DNA from: Peromyscus leucopus
Taxonomy: Eukaryota > Chordata > Mammalia > Rodentia > Cricetidae
NCBI RefSeq assembly: GCF_004664715.2
Contig: NC_051068.1
Location: forward strand, 50,256,953 to 50,320,952
DNA: 64,000 nucleotides
Direction: 5' to 3'
A program made the position numbers and the translations under genes. Every line of letters starts with the position of its first letter. The first letter of the stretch is position 1. Below are positions 47,958 through 58,830 of this stretch, piece by piece. Under the pieces are notes generated by a model. It worked only from the letters and a program-made list of their open reading frames with translations. It did not search any database and was not told where the DNA came from.

Positions 47958-48200
47958 TCAAGATATGGGTTTTTCCCGTACAATTCTAGGTAAGATCCAA
48001 TCATCTCTCTTTATAAGATCAATTCTATCACTTTTGGGATATTTGCTGTTAATTTCTCCCAAAAAATTACTGCAAGCTCTTTGCCAAGGTTCACTTTCTG
48101 TCCACAATTTTTCAATGTCCTCCTTAGTTAAAGGTATGACAATTTCTGCTGGGTCTATTCCTGTTAATTGATGAAGTCTCAATTTTCCTTTGCAAATCAA
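47958..48200 (-). pseudogene. provirus RT connection region fragment
   Basis: An 80-residue minus frame lies between the RT palm/thumb part (48763-48197) and RNase H. It contains QLTGIDPAEIVIPLTKEDIE, which fits the RT connection of class II ERVs. It overlaps the preceding frame by four bases in a different register, marking a frameshift near 48200. Confidence 0.7.
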
Positions 48201-48763
48201 GTCAGAGATTTTTTTTCCACATAAGTTTTTATTTTTTTATTTGGGTTATTTGGTAAAAATATCCATTCCAATATAATATCTTCCCTCTGCATTAATATTA
48301 AAGTAGGAGAATGCCTAGAAGGTAAAGTAACCAAAATGCAATCCAGCTTTGGATCAATATGATACATGTGCCCTTCATGTACTTTCTTTTCTTCCAAGGA
48401 CAATTCTTTCTCAGCTTCAGGTGATAATTCTCTTGGACTATTTAAGTCCTTGTCACCTTCTAAGGTTTTAAACAGATTAGTCAGTTCATCATTTTTTACC
48501 CCAACAATAGTTCGTAGATGAGAAATATCTCCAAATAATCTTTGAAAGTCATTAAGAGTCTGTAGTCTATCTCTCCTAATTTGCACCTTTTGGGGCCTAA
48601 TTTTTTGTAGCTCTATTTTATATCCTAAATAATTTATAGAATCTCCTCTTTGTTTCTTTTCAGGAGCAATTTTTAATCCCCAGCAAGGCAAAATTTTCTT
48701 TACTTCTTCAAATATTCTTTCTAAAGTATCTGCATTTGAGTCAGCGAGTAAAATATCATCCAT
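48197..48763 (-). pseudogene. provirus reverse transcriptase palm/thumb fragment
   Basis: The frame opens at the YMDD catalytic motif (MDDILLADSN; the preceding Tyr codon is in the same frame at about 48766). It continues through a CWGLKIAPEKKQ stretch and NYLGYKI, the usual primer-grip and thumb landmarks of retroviral RT. The fingers and first palm aspartate lie upstream (about 48780-49330) in badly broken frames. The enzyme copied viral RNA into DNA; this copy is dead. Confidence 0.9.
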
Positions 48764-48779
48764 ATAATGATAAATTATA

Positions 48780-49330
48780 GATTTATGAATTTTTTATGTA
48801 TCATTTCCAATGGCTGTTGTACAAAATATTGGCACAGAGTTGTGGTATTCAACATTCCCTGTGGGAGGATCCTCCATTGAAATCTTTAAACCAGTTGAGA
48901 ATTATTATAAGTAGGCACTGTGAAAGCAAATCTTTCTCTGTCTTTTTCTTGTAAGGGTATTGAAAAGAAACAGTCTTTTAAAACAATAACTATGAGAGGT
49001 CATCCTTTGGTAACAGAGTAGGCAAAGGAATCCCAGATTGTAGAGAGCCCATTGGCTGAATTACTTTATTAATTGCTCTAAGGTCTGTTACCAGTCTCCA
49101 TTTACCAGATTTCTTTTTAATAACAAATACAGGAGAATTTCAAGGGCTGGTTGATTCTTCAATATGCTAAGCATTTAACTGTTCTTCTACCAGTTCTTCT
49201 AAAGCCTGGAGTTTGTTGTTAAAGGCCATTGCTGAACCCATACAGGCTTGTCTGTTAACCATTTTAAAGGTAGAGCTGTTGGTTTCTTTGGGAGATCATC
49301 AATTGTTGTGCCTTGTTCTTGTATAATATG
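48780..49330 (-). pseudogene. provirus RT N-terminal part, heavily broken
   Basis: Short minus-strand pieces still resemble the fingers and palm of class II ERV RT, but stops and frameshifts interrupt them every few dozen codons. No useful open frame exists. Confidence 0.6.
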
Positions 49331-49421
49331 GATGTCTGATGACCACTAAGATTAATGCCTTCTAATATTTCTCTCAGAAACATGTGCTAGTTTATGATTT
49401 GTTTCTGAGACTGGAGGGATG

Positions 49422-49676
49422 TTAATCTGAGTATTCCATTGTTGCAACAAGTCTTGACCCTACAGGTTCATAGCTGTTAGCCACATATGGTTTTAATTTT
49501 CCTCTCTGTCCTTCTGGACCTATACATTCGAGCCATCTTGCACTCTGTTTCACCTGAGATAATGTCCCAATTCCTAACAGTTGAACTTTTACCTCCTGAA
49601 GAGGCCAAGTTGGATGCCAAAATTCTGGTGCAATTATGGTAACGTCCACACCTGTGTCTACCAGACCAGACAACAA
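49422..49676 (-). pseudogene. provirus aspartic protease fragment
   Basis: The retroviral protease cuts Gag and Pol precursors. Residues 4-12 (GLVDTGVDV) hold the DTG active-site triad, followed by TIIAPEFWHP and a PLQEVKVQLLGIG strand typical of betaretroviral proteases. The family norm is a DTGAD motif; here Ala is Val. The frame starts at an internal Met, and the region just upstream (49680-49828) has broken frames. Confidence 0.85.
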
Positions 49677-49828
49677 AACACCATTTATTTTTATCGTTAA
49701 TTTTGGTCTTTGTTCATTAATAGAAGTTTGCCAAAAAATTTTCTTTATGTTTTCTCCTGAATTTTCTATTCTCTCTGTTTCATCATCCTGACCAGCATGA
49801 TTTATTCCAATAGGAATAAATTGGTTAT

Positions 49829-50335
49829 TTAATTGCTCAGAGCAGGGATTTCCTCTATGGCTGCAGGAAAGGTTTGAACTGGATTTGCTATGGGAGCCTG
49901 CATGAGGCCCCTCTGGGAGTTTCCCGAAGACTGAGGCAAAGGATTACCCTGTCTGTCCTTTGTTGATCTACATTCGTTGGTCCAGTGTTTTCCCTTACCA
50001 CACCTTCTGCATACTCCAGAAGGAAGGGGCATTCTGTTGCCATTGTTCCTTGAAGAAACATTGTTTCTCGGAATGACCTGTCTACAGTCCCTTTTCAAAT
50101 GTCCTTGCTTTCCACATCCAAAACACCTAACACTCCTCAAACCTTTTGAAATTACTTCTCCTACCCACGTATCATCATGCTCATCAGCCTCAACATTAAT
50201 TGTTTCTCTAATCCAATCTTCCATAGGTGCAGATCTTGCCCTTAATGGCCTGATTATTCTTTTGCATGCTGCATTCGCATTCTCAAAGGCCAAAGATTCA
50301 ATTATTGCCTTACCAGCTTCTGAATCTGAGACCAT
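49829..50335 (-). pseudogene. provirus Gag: capsid end and nucleocapsid
   Basis: Gag builds the particle and packages RNA. Two intact CCHC zinc knuckles are seen at residues 71-84 (CFGCGKQGHLKRDC) and 109-122 (CRRCGKGKHWTNEC), spaced as in betaretroviral and IAP-type nucleocapsids. The first 45 residues are the C-terminal capsid helices. A frame break near 50335-50345 separates it from the rest of capsid, within the major homology region. A proline- and glutamine-rich tail follows the knuckles. Confidence 0.9.
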
Positions 50336-50340
50336 TCTCT

Positions 50341-50745
50341 TTACTGCTGAAGCCAGTCTTTGTAAAAAATCTGTAAAATCTCTTTTGGGCCTTGCATCAC
50401 CTTTGTAAATGACTCAGATTTTTTTCCTGGTTCCTCAACTCTGTCCCATGCATTCAAGGCTGCCGTTTGACATAAAATTAGGGTTTGGACATCATATAAA
50501 CATTGTGTTTGTACTAAAGCATATTGGCCTTCTCCAATAAGCTGATCCTGGCAGATTTGTATTCCTTTATCCTTCCATTGTTTTTCTATGTTTTTAGCTT
50601 CATCCTTAAACCAAGTTAGCCACTGAAGCCTTTGACTGGGTTCCAGAACAGCCTGTGCCAACTCTGGCCAGTCCTGTGGTATAATCCTATTATATGTTGA
50701 CCAAGAGTTTAACATTTTCTTTACATATGGGGAAATGCATGCCAT
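50341..50745 (-). pseudogene. provirus Gag capsid fragment
   Basis: This 134-residue open stretch is largely helical in pattern, with WPELAQAVLEPSQRLQWLTW, then a GEGQYALVQTQCLYD segment. It ends in the start of the major homology region (KVMQGPKE), as in class II ERV capsids. The homology region is split by a frameshift at its end. The upstream frame (51148-50771) is in a different register. Confidence 0.85.
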
Positions 50746-50770
50746 AAGATACTATTGCCTCCTTAAACCT

Positions 50771-51148
50771 TCATAAATACAACATTTCAATTGGAGCCCA
50801 TGTATTTTGTGTAGTCATTTGATTAGGCAACTGCTGTATGGTTACAGGATAAATTAAGGGTGACTGTGTGAAAACAGGCTTTCTTTCTGTAACCTTATGA
50901 TCCAGACTTGAAACAACTTCACTGTTAATTTCTTCTGTCTGAATTTTTACAGGTTTAACAAGTTTTTCTAAAGCTGTCATCCTGGCACTTAAATTGACTA
51001 TCTTTTTAAATAGTAAAATGAGGATAAGCATGGTAATAAACTGCATAATTCGATCAACATTAATCTTCTCATATAGTTGTTCCATTGTCAGATTGCCTAA
51101 AATTTCAAACAAAGCCCAATTTTCTTCCAATGTACATATAAAAACCAT
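50771..51148 (-). pseudogene. provirus Gag N-terminus with membrane segment
   Basis: The first frame after the leader encodes 125 residues. Residues 34-47 (IMQFITMLILILLF) form a hydrophobic helix, followed by basic residues and a heptad-like stretch (LSARMTALEKLVKPVK), then a polar tail. No glycine follows the initiating Met, so the usual myristoylation signal is absent. IAP Gag is known to be targeted to the endoplasmic reticulum by an N-terminal hydrophobic region; I infer a similar role here. The chimeric LTR at 62088-62925 carries a related copy. Confidence 0.7.
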
Positions 51149-51290
51149 TTTTTTTAAATGTGGAAAAAATTTCTCTTTTAAAGAGTTTCCTTTAAAATAT
51201 CTGATATGTTAAGTGACTTACTAAGTCTGCGTAGAACAGTAGAAATCCGAGGGAATTTCAAAACAGCCAAATAGTGTTTGAGGTGTGAAT

Positions 51291-51349
<59 letters not shown>

Positions 51350-51640
51350 ACAAGAAAACGTAGCCAGCTAAAGCTTAAATCCAGCCACATGTTCCTTCTT
51401 GAGCTGAGTCAAAGCTTTGCTCTGGCTTCCTTAAGTTCAGACCACATGTGTTGACTTTACAGGCAGGGGCCCTGTCCGGCAGTTAAGGCCTGAGTTGTTT
51501 GTAGCACTGGCTTTAAGCAAGTAGCTCATGATTATTACAACCTGAGGCCAAGCCGACCTGGGCCCAGGCTAGGGAGCCAACCGCCCAGGTGGGAAACTGG
51601 ACCTGCAGCCAAGCCAAGTCAAGTGGTTTTTAATGGATTC
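51149..51640 (-). promoter_or_regulatory. provirus leader with splice donor
   Basis: About 490 bp lie between the primer-binding site and the gag ATG. GTAAGT (minus strand, 51221-51216) is a good splice donor, and the same site is kept in the copy at 62479. A (GA)n tract of about 55 bp (51293-51347) sits upstream of it. The region probably also held the packaging signal, by analogy with other retroviruses. Confidence 0.55.
51293..51347. repeat. (GA)n microsatellite
   Basis: A pure GA run inside the provirus leader. Confidence 0.95.
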
Positions 51641-51658
51641 TTGTCATGTTGGGTGCCA
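51641..51658 (-). other. provirus primer-binding site, Lys-like
   Basis: Minus strand TGGCACCCAACATGACAA begins two bases after the LTR end. Its first 13 bases fit a tRNA-Lys(1,2) type site apart from two G-to-A changes consistent with CpG decay; the last five differ. Confidence 0.6.
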
Positions 51659-51660
51659 AA

Positions 51661-52122
51661 TGTGGATGTAACCAACCATCTTATTAAATAAGAAACACAG
51701 AACCAATGCAAAGAAGAAAGCCAAGAGATCAGAGCTAAGAGCCTTACCCTGCAGCTAGCCTCTTCACCCAAGAGACCTCTCCGAAAGAGAGCTACTTCCT
51801 GTCTGTTCCTCTTCATATAGACTTTCTGTTCTGCCTTCTCATTGATTGTAAACCCAAACACATGAATTCCTCATCACTGCCTGTATGTACAGCCCTCCAG
51901 GTCTTCTATGGTATTGAGATTAAAGGCGTGTGTCTCCAATGTTGGCTGTATCGTTGAACACACAGAAATCTACCTAACTCTGCCTACCAAGTGCTGGGAT
52001 TAAAGGTGTGCACCACCACCTCCACACTCTTGCTATGGCTCTAATAGCTCTGACCCCCGGGCAACTTTATTTTTTAACATACAATTAAAATCACATGTCA
52101 GTACAAATAAAATACCACCATA
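51661..52122 (-). mobile_element. provirus 5' LTR
   Basis: Same layout as 43602-44052: start TATGGTGGTATTTT, B1-like segment, end ggttacatccACA. The TATA-like element is changed (plus strand cttcatatag near 51811) and the CCAAT box is altered (attgattg at 51841). Its promoter is probably weaker than that of the 3' LTR. Confidence 0.85.
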
Positions 52123-53946
52123 GCTAATATTTTACTAAATTATTTTACTAGTATATACAATAATCTACATTAATATAGTATACCTATCCAGTCCCTTTTT
52201 TTTCTTTTCTTTCTTAATTTCTTTCTTTTTTTTTTTTTGGACAGCCTCCTTCAGGACACAACAGGCAGGTACTTCATGGATGCACATATCCATACACAGA
52301 CACATATACATATAATTAAGAATGAAATGAACAGCAGAAATGACTGCAGCATAGCCTCAGCATCATGTTGTTGCCTGCATACTTCTGTTGAACTGGTGTA
52401 AATACTGTATTGGACTAGCTGGCCCTTATTCCTGGAGGTATGATTTAAAGACCCCAGTGATGCCTGAAATCACAGGTCTGCAATGTACTTTCCCCTATAG
52501 TTTTATATCTGTCTATCTCTCTATCTATCTATCTACCTACCTATCTATCTATCTATCAATCTATCTGTCTGTCTACCTATATGTCCTTATGAGTGAATAT
52601 TAAGGTAAAACATGACATAACAAGACAAATATTGTTTTCTTTATAATCATCGAATAAACTCCCTTATCCTTAATCCATACATTATGATAATAGTTCATTA
52701 ACATAAAAAATATTTTCCCAGATTTTCTCACATCATATTTACATATATTTAAAATCTGTTCTCTATTCTGAAGCAAATTATCACTTAAGCGAAAATATAT
52801 CGTAATTGTACTATCTTATTCTAAAGAGGCTTAGGAAGAATAGGAGTTCAGCAAAGTTCACATTTAAAAAAATGGGAATATAAAAAAAACATAAAAAAAT
52901 ACAGTCATATCAATACCAATATTCATTGACTTGTAATATTCAATTTGAATTTATAAATATATGTGTAACACTCAAAAGCCTAGTTAAAAAATATGGATAT
53001 GGGTATTAGATATTAATAGACATTAATAATAAATCTATAAATAAAAGAGGGGAATTTACTGTACTTATGAAATATATATGATATAATAAAGAATCTTGTG
53101 TAAGTATAAAATATAACACATTCTACAACCTATGCTTCTATATTAATTTCAAACTTGTGGGATAACAAGGAGTGAAGAATTTAAGATGGAAGATGAGTGA
53201 TTCTTTCTATATAGAACATGAACATTTATCTCTCCCTAAAATGATGTGTAGTATTGCTGTATTCCAATCTAGCACAGCATTCCTGTCATAATTTCACTAT
53301 TTATGTATTTTATATTGCAAAAGAAAGAGAAGATAGAGAAACAGGAAGTGAAAGAGGAAATTAATTTTTCACAAATTACAAATTTGCCAGGATACCTTAA
53401 TAAGTAGTTTACTTTTGTAACTACAGTTGCTTTGTAAATGAGTTTTTTTTTTGTTTAAAGAATAGTATAAACTAAACATTCTATCTAGAATATTATACTT
53501 CCACAAATTGCTTATTCCCTCTCATAACTGAAAGGGTATCTTCTGAAGACAGAAGACAAGGTATCTTAATTTTTATACCTTTGAATCTCTTTGCCTGAGA
53601 GGTGTAATATTGGATCAAGTTTAACATGTATGTATAGACCAGCAGGCATAGTGTCTTTGTGTTTTTAAATAAAATTACTAAAATTTTCTGCCGGATCTAT
53701 GGTCTAATACTTCCTAAGATGTAAAAAAAAAAAAGGAAAATTAAAATTAATCAGAAGTGGTGATAGCCTATGTATTATGGGGAAGGGAAGAAGGCATATC
53801 TCTGTAAGATACACTTATTATATTATCCAACAGTATTTTCTTGAATTCATGTTAGATATTCATACCATGATTTTTTAAAATAAGTTTTCAAGGTTATTTT
53901 TTAATGAAATGGTTGAATATTTTTATTTTAAAGCAAAAGTCGGTAT
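52123..53946. other. AT-rich DNA, no gene recognised
   Basis: It holds a T/C-rich tract (52195-52240) and a (ATCT)n repeat (52511-52580). Nothing else is supported. Confidence 0.5.
52511..52580. repeat. (ATCT)n microsatellite
   Basis: Tetramers of CTAT/CTAC/CTGT type in an imperfect array. Confidence 0.95.
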
Positions 53947-54352
53947 GCTGGCTAGTTTTATGTCAACATGACACAAGCTAGACTCCCCAGAGAGAAGGAG
54001 CCTCAATTGAGAAAATGCCATCCTAAGATCAGGCTGCAGATAGTAGGACGTTTTTTAAAACAGAGATTTATGGGAAAAGTCCCAACCCATGGTGGGTGGT
54101 ATCATCTCTGGCCTGGTGATCCTGAGTTCTATAAGAAATCAGACCCAGCAAGCCATGGGGAGCAAGCCAGTAAGCAGCATCTCTCCATGGCCCCTGAATC
54201 AGCTCCTGATTCCAAATTGTTGCCCTGTTTGAGTTCTGGTCCTAACTACCTACAGTGGGGGGTGTAAAAGTGTAAACCAAATAAATGCTTTATTCCCCTT
54301 TTGTTTTTAGTCCTGGTGTTTTATCACAACAGAAACCATGACTAAGATCGTC
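53947..54352 (+). mobile_element. rodent MER-type repeat, about 400 bp
   Basis: It starts gctggctagttttatgtcaa, continues catgacacaagctagactcc, cctcaattgagaaaatgcc, gggtggtatcatctctggcc and gcaagccatggggagcaagc, and ends ccaaataaatgctttattcc, accatgactaagat. I know this repeat as common in rodent genomes but cannot give the family name with certainty. The 99-codon plus frame at 53968-54267 lies inside it and is not a gene. Confidence 0.7.
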
Positions 54353-57300
54353 AGTTTAAAAAAAAAAAACTGGCATAAATACTTTGTATATTCTATATAC
54401 ACTATTCTTTCAGATCAGGGCTTCTAATAAAGTGATTAATAATTTAACTGTTTAAAATCATATTTACAATAGAGCTACTCTGCACATCAAAAGAAATACT
54501 ATGATCATAAGAAAATTTAAGTCCGTAAAGTTTTGTATTCCCAGAAAATAAGTTAACCATCCCACTTAGTTCAAAAGAATTTATCAAAATAAAGCAGATT
54601 TTCAGATAGAAAAAACAAAAAAGTCTACTAGTTGTATCATTGTAAGTACTTACAGATATTAGTACTATGGTGTGTTTGCTCAAAGTAATCTTGATTCTCA
54701 TTACCTAATAATTAAAAGTTGGTTACTAATCTCACAGTAGTTGTTTTCTTAGACATTGGGTACTTAACTGTGGCTTTAACACTTACTACAGTAGTTTAAG
54801 TGTATCAGAAAGACAACCATAATTAACAATATTTCCATTTTTACTATACCTTCTTTAGTATGATGAATAATAAGGAATACTAGCCCTCTCTTGACCTTGT
54901 TTAAACTTAGTAAGTTCCTATTGTATTTTACTAGATAAAATATGAACAGTCTCATTCCACAATAAAATTGCTTAAAGAAGTAACACATTTTACTGTACTC
55001 AAGCATTTTAAATTTGGCAGGTTTTCTTGATAATAGCTCAGACCTGTTGAGTATGATTTGGGTTACTTGGAAACTAAGGTTGAGGTCCTTGGGACTCACT
55101 CAGGCATTTGGTCCATGAAACTGTTTGTTTTTCAGCTGGAATTGCTTCAGGAAGACGAACTGTGCCATTGTCATTTGGTGGTATGACTTCGTCACAGTAC
55201 AATGGTCTCTGTGACCACAGGTCAGTGAACTGGTCATGTGGAAGGCCTGTCATATCTTGTAACCTATCATGAAGTCATGGAGCATGGCTCCTATGAATGA
55301 CACGTTTTAGAAGTGAGTAACTAAGGCCAGCCAATATTCAAAATGAGAGTCCCTGAACTTCACAGTGTAAGAGGATGTGCAGATGTACTATGTAATATAT
55401 GTGGGTGGGTGTGTCTGTCTTTGGAAAACAAGAGAGCATGGCCTCTTTAGCTGCCTTTATTTCACTTATTCATCTTAATATTCAGACACCTTTCTCTCAT
55501 CTTATTTTTACATTCAATAAATATAAAGAAAATCATCTTGCTTCAATTATTTTGAATAAGAAGAAAATACTAGTAAAATGCCACTGCAACTATTTTGTAT
55601 CTATAAAGCAATGAAACTGTATTTTATAACTGTCTAGAGAAAATCATTATACAATTTGGGTGATCATACTGTTTCCCTTAGTCTCTGATGTCTGACATAT
55701 TACATTATATATGTTATATACATGAAATTTTTTAAAGAAAAGTATTTTTAGATATTTGTTTATTGTGAAAAGGAGAATCACAAGAATTTTATGCAATAGA
55801 AAAGTAACAGTGCCAGATCTGAAAAAAAAATCATTGTTCTCTGTAAATCAATTTCAGCACACATTTTTTAAAAGGGTTCACATAAGTATCTTTTAAGATT
55901 GATGATAAAATTTCTTTGATACCAAAGTAATTTTCTCAGAAATATTTCATGCTGGTAATCTCTGTTGCTTCTTGTCACCTATAGTAGGGCAAGAGCCTGT
56001 GTCCATATAAATGAGCGAGAGAAGGCTTCATGAGAGATTTATTTCTGCTGCATCATTTTTCTTATTTATTTCTAACAGTCTGCCTATTTGCCATGAGCTT
56101 CCTCACATTTCAAAATCAGCTAGTCGTCTTCGAGAAACAAATTGTGCTATTTACTTCTGTCCTTAGAGAAAACAAATGGTGTAGTGCCCGAGATGTCCAG
56201 AACAATAAGGAAAGCTGGTACTGTGCACGCCACAGAACGAATTGATCTTCGTAAATAACTCCCAGCACAATTGGGGTAGGTCTCAGAACTGCACAGTTAG
56301 ATTTTTTTCTTTATATAACTTTAAAGTACTTCAAAAGAAAAATCAACAGAATATTGTTAAGGTGATGTATAGACTCATCACAAAGTCATGGAAATCAAAT
56401 CTTTATAACAGCTGAAGTTTTAGCTATAATTTTATAAAATCCACTGTACATAGACATGCTAGTTTCTAAAAAAACTTAATGGACACATTTACACATATAT
56501 ATGTTATCGTACAACTTCAATGAAAGGAAATATTTTAGCTAAAAAGATGGACATGGGTTATAATAGAAAAATAATTTCTCTTTTAGGACAAATAAAAGTG
56601 AATTATCATGATATTCAGTCAATTTTTATAATTTATTTCAACCCTGTGTTTTCAAATCATATCATCTTGAAATTACATTTTACCATGAATCTCATAGTTT
56701 GTATCATGCAATGTCTACTACAAATAGCTTGCTTTTTATCTTTCACTAATATTCCTCTCAATAAATTCAAATTTAATACAGAATAGTTATATGATAAATA
56801 AATGAAAAGAAAATCAAATGTTTTTATCTGACCAGGCATCTCAGTGACAGAGTGTTTGTTCAGCTTTCACACAGATGTGTGTTCTTTCCCTTATGCAACA
56901 AAATAATAAACACATGAGACAATATTTATAAAAATGTTCATTATAAGGATTGTGTTCTTTTGTGTTTATATGATACAAGAGATACTTAATTGAAGAAAAT
57001 ATACATTTACATATAAATATTACTTTCTGTTAAATAATGGTCGTTGCTACTTAAATTTGAAATTTTAAATATTTTGAAGCAGGTTATAATTTTGAACTTA
57101 CAAATAGTGGAAAGAGAAGCTAAATTCTGTTGCATACTTCATAGCATATGCTAGCCCTATTTTGTAAGAAATTTTATTTTAAAAACTTTCTAGCCTAAAC
57201 ATTCATGTGACATTTTTATTCGTATTACACAGATGAGAAAATCAAGATCAATAGAGGTTAAGCAATGACTCTTAGCTTTTCCCCAAGTCTTCAAAAGAGA

Positions 57301-57799
57301 ACTAAAGTGACATTTGTTCATAAAATATGAATCAAGCTTCTGATTTGGAAGTTTTGAGATGTTAACTGATGTTTGATGTTGTCAAGTTTGAAAAATCTCT
57401 CTATCACTATCACTATAATAGGGAGGGCAAGTTGTGGGGCCCTGAAAACCTCCCTCAGGATTAATAATTCAAATAACTCAGAATATAATGAAAGGATAGA
57501 GATTTTTAATCCAAAGAAAGAGACACATAGCTCGGAGAACACATACAAAGCCTCTATTTGTCCTTTCCCAAAAGAGAAATTCTACTAATACCCATTTCTT
57601 CCAGCAGTGGAGTGTGGCAAAGCAAATTGAATGTTGCCAAGCAAGGTAATGCTTCTTAGCTTTGGGATCTAGAATTTGGGCCTGAGCTTGAAATGAAAGC
57701 ATGGTAGAACACCACACGATTGACTTTAGACTTCAAAAACTACAGAGTTTGAGTAAATATGAGAGTCACAAGGGTATTCCACATAAAATACATTTTTAG
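54353..57799. other. AT-rich DNA, no gene recognised
   Basis: I recognise only a degenerate ID-like SINE (56826-56905) and a weak exon-like signal (55136-55220). Frames reach 107 codons (54776-55099, minus) without known motifs. Confidence 0.45.
56826..56905 (+). mobile_element. degenerate ID-like SINE
   Basis: The text catctcagtgacagagtgtt, tgttcagctttcacacagat and gtgttctttcccttatgcaa, then an A-rich stretch, follows the ID pattern (box A-like, box B-like, tail) with many changes. Confidence 0.4.
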
Positions 57800-58145
57800 C
57801 CGTGATGGTTTGCATGTAGAATGTCCCTATAGACTCATGCTGTGAATTTTCAGTCTCCAGTTTAGGGCTGTACCTTGAAGACAGGCAGCTTTTAGGATAT
57901 AAGACTCAGATTGGCAGCAGAAGGTCATAAGACATATATAAACGTTTTTTATTCTCCATCTTCCTGCATGTATGTTGTGATCTGTCATGATGTGAAACAC
58001 TGTTTCTAAAAGCTGCTGGTATCATAAACACTACTATACTTTCCTTGCTGGGATGAAACATATCTTTTGCCACCGTAAGCCAAAAATAAATCTATTGTCC
58101 ACAGTTTCTAACAGACATTCAGCAATGGGAGTGTAAGTGTAACTA
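57800..58145 (+). mobile_element. possible MER-type repeat
   Basis: The phrases gtgatggtttgcatgtagaa, ctgtcatgatgtgaaacac, gccaccgtaagccaaaaata and ttctaacagacattcagcaa are of the kind seen in rodent medium-reiteration repeats (…gtaagcc…aataaa… near the end). The family is not identified. Confidence 0.3.
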
Positions 58146-58214
58146 ATGCAGTAGCTTAGAGTATTGAAAATGCCCAAAAGTCATCACATAAAGGTATTGT
58201 AAAAAGCAATATAA

Positions 58215-58395
58215 TCTGCTGGGCAGTGGTGACACACACCTTTAATTCCAGCACTCGGGAGGCAGAGGCAGGTGGATCTCTGAAAATTTGAGGCCAGCCT
58301 GGTCTACAGAGTGAGATCCAGGAAAGGCTCAAAGCTACACAGAGAAACCCTGTCTCGAAAAACAAAAACAAACAAACAAACAAAAAAAAAACACG
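58215..58395 (+). mobile_element. B1 SINE with target duplication
   Basis: It reads ctgggcagtggtgacacaca, cctttaattccagcactcgg, gaggccagcctggtctacag, agagaaaccctgtctcgaaa and an A-rich tail. Flanks aaaaagcaatata (58201-58213) and aaaaaggcaatata after the tail are nearly identical. Confidence 0.95.
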
Positions 58396-58639
58396 AAAAA
58401 AAGGCAATATATTCCAAGGTCACTCTTTTATAGTACAGATATCTTTGACACATTTGATAATAATTGAAAACCTACTCAGGAATGTATATTTTAGTGAGAC
58501 ATTGTATGACTTCCATGCAATGGAAATCCAGTGCATTGTATTTTCATTTCATGTTACAAAATGATTAATATACTTAATGTCTTTGTATAATAGATCTATT
58601 ATTATTATTTATTAAAATGTTACTTCATTATTTCTAACT

Positions 58640-58830
58640 ATTTGCATGTGTTTGGATCTATGTGGGTATGTGTCTAAGAGTGCTGGTGTCTGAGGAAGCC
58701 AGAGACATCAGATGCTCCTGGAGGTTCCAAGCTGCCTGATATTGGTCCTGGGGATTCAGTTGGTCTTCTCTGTGAAAACATTACATGTGCTAAACTGCTG
58801 ATCTGTCTCTCCAGTTCCCCAAGATTATTT
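58640..58830 (-). mobile_element. B3-type SINE
   Basis: The plus strand reads gaggaagccagagacatcag, ggttccaagctgcctgatat, ggtcctggggattcagttgg and ctgatctgtctctccagttc. This is the reverse of a B2/B3-related SINE whose tRNA-like head lies at the right end. The next 458 bases to 59288 hold nothing I recognise. Confidence 0.75.

Larger units (their letters stand above)
43602..52122 (-). mobile_element. ERVK/IAP-like provirus, defective (8.5 kb)
   Basis: On the minus strand: 5' LTR (52122-51661), primer-binding site, leader, gag (51148-49829), protease (near 49650), reverse transcriptase and RNase H (about 49330-47424), integrase (to 47069), a 3-kb 3' region without recognisable env, polypurine tract and 3' LTR (44052-43602). 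Domain order, two CCHC knuckles and LTR style point to a class II (betaretrovirus-like) endogenous retrovirus, probably of the mys type common in cricetids. All reading frames are broken, so it cannot encode a virus. The two LTRs remain similar over their whole length, with scattered substitutions and small indels. I see no 6-bp target duplication. Confidence 0.9.

Noticed and set aside
49977..50408. 143-codon plus-strand frame over the nucleocapsid region
   Set aside because: It is the shadow of gag on the opposite strand, which has two CCHC knuckles and is clearly the coding strand.
52511..52580. CRISPR-like periodic repeat
   Set aside because: It is a simple ATCT microsatellite with 4-bp period and no spacers; the genome is mammalian.
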